A stretch of DNA of 5,639 bases from contig JAEURE010000197.1 of assembly GCA_016789485.1 (NCBI GenBank), positions 1-5,639 on the forward strand, in the 5' to 3' direction. The stretch is from Anaerolineales bacterium. GTDB taxonomy: Bacteria > Chloroflexota > Anaerolineae > Anaerolineales > Villigracilaceae. Position numbers and translations under genes: made by a program. Under the pieces are notes generated by a model. That model did not search any database and was not told the DNA's origin. It saw only the letters and a program-made list of their open reading frames with translations. Within the stretch, counting starts at the first letter, position 1. Each line of letters begins with the position of its first letter. Shown in pieces: positions 1-5,122 of this stretch.

Positions 1-2
1 AA

Positions 3-230
3 GCGCATGTCATCGCGCCATTGGAGTGGGGAAATATCTGGGTATACGGGTTGGAGATTTTTCTGGCGGGTTATCTTTCGTACGAAGAATTTGGCCAGCG
101 CGCCACGGCGCTTCCGCCGAACTCAAAAGTCTTTCAATATGAGCACACCCGTGTAAAAAATTTATCCCTGCCAGTTTCTCATTTGAAACCGATGAAAAAA
201 CTATTCGAGACAACAGATACAACGCACTGA
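3..230 (+). CDS. C-terminal fragment of an unrecognised protein (5' end outside window)
   Basis: This frame is open from the left edge to a TGA at 228-230, giving about 75 residues. The first possible start, a TTG at 21, is probably internal because the frame stays open upstream of it. The visible part has an aromatic/hydrophobic stretch (EWGNIWVYGLEIFLAGYL), then a more polar part (SYEEFGQRATALPPNSKVF), and ends in a basic, then Thr-rich tail (HLKPMKKLFETTDTTH). I do not recognise a family and see no diagnostic motif, so no function is assigned. It points the same way as the downstream amidase and ends 32 bases before it. The opposite-strand frame here looks like a shadow, because its protein is compositionally odd and runs against every other gene in the window. 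I am moderately sure that this is coding. Confidence 0.5.
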   Translation, partial: AHVIAPLEWGNIWVYGLEIFLAGYLSYEEFGQRATALPPNSKVFQYEHTRVKNLSLPVSHLKPMKKLFETTDTTH

Positions 231-255
231 AAGCGATTTTTTAAGGTAATATTAT
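227..255 (+). promoter_or_regulatory. Putative sigma70-type promoter of the amidase-LDT pair (leaderless)
   Basis: CTGAAA (227-232) matches TTGACA at four of six positions. It is followed, after exactly 17 bases, by TATTAT (250-255), which matches TATAAT at five of six. Transcription would start about seven bases later, near 262-263, which is the ATG of the amidase gene, so the mRNA would have essentially no leader. The -35 overlaps the stop codon of the upstream gene. The only SD-like word, AAGG at 243-246, lies 16 bases from the ATG, too far for a normal ribosome site. This is a prediction from consensus matching only. Confidence 0.45.
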
Positions 256-262
256 GTAGAAC

Positions 263-1057
263 ATGGAATCTACAAAAGAAAGACCTTCCCGCCATTCCAG
301 AAGGCCGCGCCTGCCAAATGCATTTACAACCACACTTGGCATTGCGGTTTTGCTGGCGACCCTTTTCACTGCATGGACTCCAAATAGTTTTTTTACCAGC
401 AACTTACAGGAACAATTACGTTTAATTCTCACGCCTCAGGCTGGACCGAATGCTGTTACTTCACCCCAGCCCCAACTACGCATTGGCATTGTTGCAGGGC
501 ATACAGGCAATGACTCGGGCGCGGTCTGCGTAGACGAGAACGGTGAGGTGGATTTAACGGAAGTGGATGTGAATTTGGAGATCGCCACCCTTGTGCGTGA
601 AAGCTTGGTTTCGCGGGGTTATCAGGTGGATCTGCTAAACGAGTTCGATACGCGCCTGAATGGCTATCGCGCTGTGGCGCTTGTTTCCATCCACAATGAC
701 TCTTGCGAATATATCAATGAAGAAGCAACTGGTTTCAAAGTGGCGGCTTCGCTGGAAACCCGTGACGTGAACCGCGCACAGCGTCTGACAGCCTGTATGA
801 CAGACCGTTATCAACAAGTGACAGGGCTGACGTTTCACGAAAACAGCATTACCGCGGATATGACTGAATATCATGCCTTCTCTGAAATTGACCCGAACAC
901 CATTACCGCCATCATTGAAACGGGATTTTTGAATTTAGACCGTGAAATTCTCACAAACCAGACCGACCGCGTAGCTGAGGGAGTGACGCAGGGTATTTTA
1001 TGCTTCATCAATAATGAAAGCGTTCTCCCCACAGCATTGCCTACATTAACACCATGA
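263..1057 (+). CDS. N-acetylmuramoyl-L-alanine amidase (Amidase_3 family), membrane-anchored
   Basis: The 264-residue product should be a zinc amidase that cuts the bond between N-acetylmuramic acid and L-Ala in peptidoglycan, on the outer face of the membrane. The N-terminus is basic (several Arg at residues 7-16), followed by one hydrophobic segment at about 21-39, which fits a signal anchor with the catalytic part outside. The catalytic domain spans about 72-248. The three zinc ligands of the family are visible: His80 in AGHTG, Glu100 in TEVDVNLEIA, and His144 in VSIHND. The catalytic Glu219 is in IIETGFLN. It ends in a short Pro/Thr tail (VLPTALPTLTP). No separate wall-binding domain is seen. 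The ATG at 263 is chosen because an in-frame TAG at 257-259 rules out any earlier start, including the ATG at 254. Its stop overlaps the start of the next gene by four bases (ATGA), so the two are probably translationally coupled. Family assignment is strong; the physiological role (wall turnover, division, or trimming substrates for the LDTs) is inference. Confidence 0.9.
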   Translation: MESTKERPSRHSRRPRLPNAFTTTLGIAVLLATLFTAWTPNSFFTSNLQEQLRLILTPQAGPNAVTSPQPQLRIGIVAGHTGNDSGAVCVDENGEVDLTEVDVNLEIATLVRESLVSRGYQVDLLNEFDTRLNGYRAVALVSIHNDSCEYINEEATGFKVAASLETRDVNRAQRLTACMTDRYQQVTGLTFHENSITADMTEYHAFSEIDPNTITAIIETGFLNLDREILTNQTDRVAEGVTQGILCFINNESVLPTALPTLTP

Positions 1058-1782
1058 GCAAATCAAACTCCGCTCCGCAAACCAGCAGGCTTCGAGCCAT
1101 ATTGATCGGTATCCTGTTCATGGTTGTCATCGGAATCGCAGCATGGACGGCAACATCATCTCCAGCCTTGGGGGCAAGCGGCCCGGTTGTGATGCCAACA
1201 TATGTCCGCTCCTTCGCATTCGCGGAGATCGCAAAGCCAACCTACACTCCACTCCCCACCACAACCGCTCTTCCATCAACTGAAATCGCGACCGTCACTG
1301 ACATTCCAACCAACGCGCCTGAATCTGTGATCCAAGCGGTAATCGTGGATTCGTCTTCCAGCAATTCCAATTCAGAGCCTGAGCAGGCGCCAGTTTCCTA
1401 CAGCGGGAACAAATACATCCTGGTGGACATCTCTGAACAGCATATGTATGTTTATGAAGCAGATACGCTCGTCTTCAGCTTCATCGCCTCTACCGGGATG
1501 AATAACGGCACGCGTGTCGGCAGTTTCAGCGTGCTGGATAAGATTCCAAATGCGTACGGCGCCACCTGGAACATTTGGATGCCCAACTGGCTCGGTATTT
1601 ACTGGTCAGGCAGCCTGGAGAATGGCATCCACGCTTTGCCCATCCTCTCGAACGGCGGACAATTGTGGGCAGGCTATCTCGGAGTCCCCATCTCTTATGG
1701 ATGTGTGGTGTTAGGCGTTTCCGAATCGCAGATATTGTATGACTGGGCTGAAATCGGCACGCCCGTTGAAATTCAACGGTAG
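1054..1782 (+). CDS. L,D-transpeptidase-fold (YkuD) protein with divergent SYGC active site, membrane-anchored
   Basis: The 242-residue product has a basic N-terminus, a transmembrane segment at about 14-32, a Pro/Thr/Ser-rich spacer at about 44-115, and a YkuD domain at about 119-241. The domain opens with KYILVDISEQHMYVYE and closes with GTPVEIQR, both typical of the family, which makes 3-3 peptidoglycan cross-links or attaches proteins through a catalytic cysteine. The likely nucleophile is Cys217 in ISYGCVVLG. In the usual motif [S/T]HGC-x-[N/R], the His before GC and the polar residue two after Cys are conserved; here they are Tyr215 and Val219. The candidate catalytic His is His193 (GIHALP), with 20 residues before Ser214, longer than the usual 14-17. 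Translation probably depends on the amidase gene through the ATGA overlap, as no Shine-Dalgarno sequence precedes it. It belongs to a different YkuD subgroup from its three neighbours. It could be an active enzyme with altered acceptor choice; activity is not provable from sequence. Confidence 0.85.
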   Translation: MSKSNSAPQTSRLRAILIGILFMVVIGIAAWTATSSPALGASGPVVMPTYVRSFAFAEIAKPTYTPLPTTTALPSTEIATVTDIPTNAPESVIQAVIVDSSSSNSNSEPEQAPVSYSGNKYILVDISEQHMYVYEADTLVFSFIASTGMNNGTRVGSFSVLDKIPNAYGATWNIWMPNWLGIYWSGSLENGIHALPILSNGGQLWAGYLGVPISYGCVVLGVSESQILYDWAEIGTPVEIQR

Positions 1783-1791
1783 GTACTTAAT

Positions 1792-1823
1792 AAGAACGCT
1801 CCTCGCAACGACATGGAGCGAGG
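1792..1823. repeat. REP-like inverted repeat, copy 1
   Basis: AAGAAC followed by GCTCCTCGCAACGAC (1792-1812) is a diverged direct copy of the element at 2862-2882, where the same blocks read AAGAAC-ATG-GCTCGCAATGAC. Two mutually exclusive hairpins are possible here: CGCTCC (1797-1802) with GGAGCG (1815-1820), or CCTCGC (1801-1806) with GCGAGG (1818-1823). No T-run follows, so it is a poor intrinsic terminator. Read on the other strand, its core resembles GTCATTGCGAGGAGCG-type dispersed repeats that I recall from Chloroflexota and other bacterial genomes; that recollection is not tested here. Confidence 0.5.
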
Positions 1824-1834
1824 CAATAAAGGTT

Positions 1835-1840
1835 TATAAT
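1835..1840 (+). promoter_or_regulatory. Putative -10 element for the second LDT gene
   Basis: TATAAT at 1835-1840 is a perfect -10 consensus in the gap between genes 3 and 4. No good -35 lies 16-18 bases upstream, where the sequence instead belongs to the REP-like hairpin. A start near 1847 would give a leader of roughly 37 bases containing the Shine-Dalgarno at 1873-1880. This supports a separate transcription start for the 1884 gene, but only weakly. Confidence 0.35.
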
Positions 1841-1872
1841 AATTATTGATGCATTTAATAGTGGATTTTCCC

Positions 1873-1880
1873 AAAGGTGA
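1873..1880 (+). promoter_or_regulatory. Shine-Dalgarno sequence of the 1884 gene
   Basis: AAAGGTGA at 1873-1880 ends three bases before the ATG at 1884 and is a good match to the anti-SD complement AGGAGGTGA. It fixes the start of the second LDT gene and contrasts with genes 2 and 6, which appear leaderless. Confidence 0.7.
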
Positions 1881-1883
1881 AAT

Positions 1884-2840
1884 ATGAACAAACCTCTTTC
1901 AAAACTACGCGAATCAATGGCTCAGGAAAACGGGAAAATCCCGCAGGGTAATGGCGGCTTGGGAAACCAGAATCAGGCAAACGGTGTAGTCCGAGGCGTT
2001 TCAAAGGGTGGAAATGTTAAGAAGAAAAGAAATCTAATCCTTCCAGTTCTGTTGATTATGATGGGATGCGCTGTCTTTTTGTTTGCGGCGTGGTCGGCGG
2101 TCAATTCACCGGTGCTGGCTTCCATTTTGAATATTTCATCCGCGCCGCAGCAAGCGCCCGTTCAATCGTTTGCACAGGTGGATATTGCCAAGCCGACCTA
2201 TACACCCGCTGGTTTTCAGCAGCCCATAGTGCAGGTCATTGAGCCGACGGCAACGTTCACTGCGGCTCCCGAGGCTGTTGTATCGATTCCTTTGGATGTG
2301 CCAACTTTGGATGTAGTTGTACTTCCAACCGAAACCCCATTTGTGGAGCAGGCTTCTGTGCCGCAACAATCTGGCGAATCGGGCGGAATCACTGCACAGA
2401 TCATCCCTGATACCCCCACGCCGGAATATGTCCCTCAGCCAACTGCGGTTGCAAATGTTCCCCCCTCTGCCCCATCGGGCAATGGCGGAGAGCGCTGGAT
2501 CGATGTGGATCTTTCCCAGCAACGTTTGTACGCTTATGAAGGTGACACGCTGGTCAATTCTTTCATCGTTTCCACGGGCACCTGGCAAACGCCAACGGTG
2601 ACTGGCCGATATAAGGTTTGGGTTAAGTTACGCTCGGCTCCCATGTCTGGACCTGGTTATTATTTACCCGATGTACCGTACATTATGTACTTCTATGGAG
2701 ATTACGGAATCCATGGCACGTATTGGCATAACAATTTTGGAACGCCCATGAGCCATGGCTGTGTCAACCTTTCCATTCCGGATGCGGAGTGGGTGTATAA
2801 CTTCTCCAAAGTTGGGACCGTGGTAAACGTGCATTATTAG
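1884..2840 (+). CDS. L,D-transpeptidase (YkuD), membrane-anchored with long Pro/Thr linker
   Basis: The 318-residue product has a long polar, Gly/Asn-rich cytoplasmic N-terminus (about 1-45, ending in the basic VKKKRN), a transmembrane segment at about 51-72, a low-complexity Pro/Thr/Val linker at about 85-200, and a YkuD domain at about 204-317. The domain starts RWIDVDLSQQRLYAYEGD and holds the full catalytic signature: His277 in GIHGTYWHN, then Ser290-His291-Gly292-Cys293 and Asn295 in MSHGCVNL. Cys293 is the expected nucleophile for forming 3-3 cross-links. The His to Ser gap is 12 residues, slightly shorter than the usual 14-17, and is the same in the two Tat-exported LDTs downstream. 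Just outside the membrane it shares the motif V-x-SFA-x(3)-IAKPTYTP with the 1054 gene, so those two N-terminal modules are related although their catalytic domains belong to different subgroups. The linker could let the domain reach across the wall. Family assignment is strong. Confidence 0.92.
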   Translation: MNKPLSKLRESMAQENGKIPQGNGGLGNQNQANGVVRGVSKGGNVKKKRNLILPVLLIMMGCAVFLFAAWSAVNSPVLASILNISSAPQQAPVQSFAQVDIAKPTYTPAGFQQPIVQVIEPTATFTAAPEAVVSIPLDVPTLDVVVLPTETPFVEQASVPQQSGESGGITAQIIPDTPTPEYVPQPTAVANVPPSAPSGNGGERWIDVDLSQQRLYAYEGDTLVNSFIVSTGTWQTPTVTGRYKVWVKLRSAPMSGPGYYLPDVPYIMYFYGDYGIHGTYWHNNFGTPMSHGCVNLSIPDAEWVYNFSKVGTVVNVHY

Positions 2841-2846
2841 CTTAAA

Positions 2847-2893
2847 GTCATTGCGCTGCCAAAGAACATGGCTCGCAATGACAACTATTTTTT
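2847..2893 (+). terminator. Inverted repeat plus T-run: intrinsic terminator-like, REP-like copy 2
   Basis: GTCATTGCG (2847-2855) pairs perfectly with CGCAATGAC (2874-2882), and an inner GCCA (2858-2861) pairs with TGGC (2869-2872) around a seven-base loop. TTTTTT follows at 2888-2893. Position and form fit an intrinsic terminator for the 1884 gene, which ends at 2840. The same DNA holds the second copy of the AAGAAC...TCGCAAYGAC repeat (2862-2882), so it may be a dispersed repeat that serves as a terminator. The T-run ends two bases before the preferred ATG of the next gene (2895). Confidence 0.6.
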
Positions 2894-2894
2894 A

Positions 2895-3932
2895 ATGAAA
2901 TCAACAAACTTATCTCGAAGAGATTTTTTGAAATTGAGCGGCTTGGGGCTGGCAGGGTTGCTGGCGCCTCCGCTCAATTTCGATTTTAATGATCCCTTCG
3001 CTGCACAGCAGGGACGTGTCACCACACGCACCGTCTGGGTATATAAAGCGCCATCCAAGGAAGCCGAGAAAGTCAGGTTCTATCAGAGGGATACAGTTCT
3101 AAGCATCAACAATACAGCCGTCAGCGAAGACGTGGAGGCGCATAACCGCATCTGGTACCAAGTCGGTACAGAAGCCTACACGGAAGGCTATGTTTACTCC
3201 GGCGACATCCATCCCGTACGCACCATCCTTAACAAGCCGCAGATGGAAATTCCAAAGGATGGGACGCTTGCAGAGATTAGCGTCCCTTACACTGACGCGC
3301 ACGAAGAACCCAGCCTTGAATCGGATGTTGTTTATCGCATGTATTATGAAACGACGCATTGGGTCAAAAGCGTGGAAACAGCCGAAGATGGACAGGTCTG
3401 GTATCAGATCCGCGACGACAAATGGGACAAGCTTTATTACGCACGCGCGGAACATATCCGCATCATGACCATGGACGAGCTTGCGCCGATCTCACCCGAA
3501 GTTTCAAATAAAGATAAAAAAATCCTCGTGCGTCTCGATCAACAGCTTGTCATTGCGCATGAATACAATATTCCTGTTTTTGTAGCCGCAGCATCCACAG
3601 GTGCGATCCTGCGGGTCGGAACCTACACCACGCCCCAGGGTAATTTCCTCACCTACTACAAACGTCCCTCGCGTCACATGGCGGCTGGTGATATCGCCGC
3701 CAGCGGTTTTGACCTGCCCGGCGTGCCCTGGGTGCAATACATCACCGAAAGCGGCATCTCCTTCCACGGAACCTTCTGGCACAACGACTTCGGCCGTCCG
3801 CGCTCGCATGGCTGCATCAATCTCGCCTCCAGTGCCGCAAAATGGCTCTACCGCTGGACATCTCCACAAGTTGCCATGAACAAGGAATTTTCATTTGGGG
3901 GCGTGGGAACAAAAGTCGAGATCACCACGTAG
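2895..3932 (+). CDS. Tat-exported L,D-transpeptidase with two SH3-like domains
   Basis: From the ATG at 2895 the product has 345 residues. It starts with a twin-arginine signal: SRRDFLK at residues 7-13, a hydrophobic stretch LSGLGLAGLLAPP, and a probable cut near PFAA (about residue 37). Two bacterial SH3-like repeats follow, at about 42-109 (TVWVYKAP...GYVYSGDIHPV) and 125-191 (ISVPYTDAHEEPS...YARAEHIRIM); such domains often bind cell-wall polymer. The YkuD domain occupies about 209-344, with His291 in SFHGTFWHND and the intact Ser304-His305-Gly306-Cys307-Ile-Asn309. Cys307 should be the acyl-enzyme nucleophile. An in-frame ATG at 2868 would add nine residues (MARNDNYFL), but it lies inside the inverted repeat and puts an untypical stretch before the Tat motif, so 2895 is preferred. 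Neither start has a good Shine-Dalgarno. The gene is a paralogue of the 4068 gene, sharing YYETTHWVK, LPGVPWV and YRWTSP blocks. Exported folded, presumably after cytoplasmic maturation; final location (released, wall-bound) is inference. Confidence 0.9.
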   Translation: MKSTNLSRRDFLKLSGLGLAGLLAPPLNFDFNDPFAAQQGRVTTRTVWVYKAPSKEAEKVRFYQRDTVLSINNTAVSEDVEAHNRIWYQVGTEAYTEGYVYSGDIHPVRTILNKPQMEIPKDGTLAEISVPYTDAHEEPSLESDVVYRMYYETTHWVKSVETAEDGQVWYQIRDDKWDKLYYARAEHIRIMTMDELAPISPEVSNKDKKILVRLDQQLVIAHEYNIPVFVAAASTGAILRVGTYTTPQGNFLTYYKRPSRHMAAGDIAASGFDLPGVPWVQYITESGISFHGTFWHNDFGRPRSHGCINLASSAAKWLYRWTSPQVAMNKEFSFGGVGTKVEITT

Positions 3933-4016
3933 TACCAAAGAGACATTCTCGAAACTTCCCCCCAACCTTTATGATTACAAAGTGCCGCATAAAAACGAAA
4001 TTATGATTGTTTTCTA

Positions 4017-4036
4017 ATAATTTCCAAGGAAATTAT
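4017..4036. promoter_or_regulatory. 20-bp operator-like dyad upstream of the 4068 gene
   Basis: ATAATTTCC (4017-4025), AA, GGAAATTAT (4028-4036) form perfect nine-base arms around a two-base centre. There is no T-run after it, and a two-base loop cannot form a stable RNA hairpin, so a binding site for a dimeric DNA-binding protein is more likely than a terminator. Its right arm covers the -35 position of the promoter inferred from TACAAT at 4057. The regulator is unknown and no regulator gene is in the window. Confidence 0.5.
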
Positions 4037-4056
4037 AGTGATTTAAAAACAAGCGG

Positions 4057-4062
4057 TACAAT
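4057..4062 (+). promoter_or_regulatory. Putative -10 element of the 4068 gene (leaderless)
   Basis: TACAAT at 4057-4062 matches the -10 consensus at five of six positions. Transcription would start about six bases on, at the ATG itself (4068), giving a leaderless mRNA; no Shine-Dalgarno sequence exists in front of the ATG, which fits. The -35 region (TTATAG, 4033-4038, 18-base spacer) is poor and overlaps the dyad, as would be expected of a regulated promoter that needs an activator or is blocked by a repressor. Confidence 0.45.
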
Positions 4063-4067
4063 GAATT

Positions 4068-5090
4068 ATGACCATCTCTCAGTTTTCACGTCGTGACTTT
4101 TTAAAACTATCCGCTTCGGGCGTGCTCGGGCTTGCTCTCTCCGAATTGGGCATTGACCGCGCCCTGGCAGCCCCTCCCGCTTCCCAAGGACTTGCCCTGT
4201 GGAGCGGCGTTCCAATTCAGGATGCACCCGCCTTTCATGCAAACAAGATCGAATTGCTTGGCAAGGATAAGGTTGTTGACCTGCTTGGGGAGGTTCAAGG
4301 AGAAAGTTTTGAAAATCCCTACAACACAACCTGGTATCAAGTGGCTGGCGGCTATATTCATTCCTCCATCCTGATGCCCGTGGAATCGAAGTATCAAAAA
4401 GCCGTATACGATATTCCTGCCGAAGGAAAGCTCGCGGAAGTCAGTGTGCCTTACAGTCTTACATACCTTGCGCCCTATTTTTACGCCAAGAACGCTCATC
4501 GCATCTACTACGAAACCACCCATTGGGTAAAAAAGGTAATCGTCAATCGTGAGGAAAAAAGCGTATGGTATGAAATCTATGACAACATACTAAAAAAATC
4601 TTTTTATGTGCCGTCCTACAATCTGCGCCTCATTCCAGACGAGGAACTGACTCAACTTTCCCCGGAAGTCCCCAACGAAGAAAAGCTCCTGCACGTAGAC
4701 CTTGCCACCCAAATGGTCACCGCTTTTGAAGGGGAAAAGATGGTACTTTCTGTCCGCTGCGCCAGCGGACAGCGCGGCACAGATACGCCTGTCGGTGAAT
4801 GGTCCACATATCACAAGGGACCATCCATTCACATGACCAATTTTGGCGATGCCGTTGCCAACATCTACAGCCTGCCCGGCGTACCCTGGGTTTCGTTTTT
4901 CACGGGTTCCGGTCATGCCTTCCACGGCACCTACTGGCACAATGATTACGGACGTCCTCGCAGTAACGGCTGTGTCAATCTACCCTCCAGTGTCTCCAAA
5001 TGGGTATATCGCTGGACGAGCCCCATTGTCCCACCCAATGAAGATTACCTGAATCTGCCCGGGCAAGGCACCCGCGTTCAGGTTGTTTAA
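4068..5090 (+). CDS. Tat-exported L,D-transpeptidase-like protein with SNGC active site
   Basis: The 340-residue product starts with a twin-arginine signal (SRRDFLK at 7-13, then LSASGVLGLALS) and a probable cut after RALA (residue 34). Residues about 42-105 and 122-190 form two diverged SH3-like repeats (ALWSGVPIQDAPAF...GGYIHSSILMPV; VSVPYSLTYLAP...VPSYNLRLIP). The YkuD domain covers about 206-340, with His286 in AFHGTYWHND and the cysteine motif Ser299-Asn300-Gly301-Cys302-Val-Asn304. The His normally found before GC is Asn300 (codon AAC, one base from CAC). The other key residues His286, Ser299, Cys302 and Asn304 are kept, and the YkuD family is known to tolerate other residues at that position, for example Lys in Bacillus YkuD, so activity is plausible. 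Gene order and blocks such as YYETTHWVK, GRPRS-x-GC and YRWTSP show that it is a paralogue of the 2895 gene. The first SH3-like repeat is the more diverged. Translation probably starts on a leaderless mRNA. Confidence 0.88.
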   Translation: MTISQFSRRDFLKLSASGVLGLALSELGIDRALAAPPASQGLALWSGVPIQDAPAFHANKIELLGKDKVVDLLGEVQGESFENPYNTTWYQVAGGYIHSSILMPVESKYQKAVYDIPAEGKLAEVSVPYSLTYLAPYFYAKNAHRIYYETTHWVKKVIVNREEKSVWYEIYDNILKKSFYVPSYNLRLIPDEELTQLSPEVPNEEKLLHVDLATQMVTAFEGEKMVLSVRCASGQRGTDTPVGEWSTYHKGPSIHMTNFGDAVANIYSLPGVPWVSFFTGSGHAFHGTYWHNDYGRPRSNGCVNLPSSVSKWVYRWTSPIVPPNEDYLNLPGQGTRVQVV

Positions 5091-5110
5091 ATTACACAAA
5101 TCAACTTTAT

Positions 5111-5116
5111 AAAGGA
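5111..5116 (+). promoter_or_regulatory. Shine-Dalgarno sequence of the 5123 gene
   Basis: AAAGGA at 5111-5116 lies six bases before the ATG at 5123. It decides the start of the LURP-one gene, only 32 bases after the stop of the preceding LDT gene, so the two may share a transcript. Confidence 0.7.
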
Positions 5117-5122
5117 AAAGAA

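Larger units (their letters stand above)
3933..4067. other. AT-rich regulatory gap between the two Tat-LDT genes
   Basis: This 135-base stretch has no gene. It contains a C-run (CCCCCC near 3958-3963), a direct repeat TTATGATT at 3969-3976 and 4001-4008 (start-to-start 32 bases, about three helical turns), then the dyad at 4017-4036 and the -10 element at 4057-4062. I see no convincing intrinsic terminator for the upstream gene here. The gap is clearly longer and more AT-rich than the others in the window, which suggests that the 4068 gene has its own control. Confidence 0.5.

Noticed and set aside
254..262. Amber read-through or recoding giving an amidase three codons longer (ATG-TAG-AAC-ATG)
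   Set aside because: Nothing suggests stop-codon reassignment: TAG is used as the normal stop at 1780-1782, 2838-2840 and 3930-3932.
263..1057. Amidase as an inactive remnant
   Set aside because: All zinc ligands (His80, Glu100, His144) and the catalytic Glu219 are in place, with no frameshift.
1797..1823. Hairpin as intrinsic terminator after the 1054 gene
   Set aside because: Stems are only six base pairs with loops of 11-12 bases, and no T-run follows; annotated as a repeat instead.
2136..2588. Minus-strand open frame of 150 codons within the 1884 gene
   Set aside because: It lies opposite the Pro/Thr linker and YkuD start of a clear gene; its product is Arg/Cys-rich without a recognisable motif. 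The other minus-strand frames are likewise shadows.
2868..2894. Longer start (ATG at 2868) for the Tat-LDT gene
   Set aside because: It falls inside the inverted repeat, has no Shine-Dalgarno, and adds an atypical stretch before the twin-arginine motif; ATG 2895 gives a normal Tat signal.
5083..5113. Promoter TTGTTT...TATAAA before the LURP-one gene
   Set aside because: The spacer is 19 bases, the -35 is poor, and the -10 would overlap the Shine-Dalgarno sequence, which would then be missing from the mRNA.
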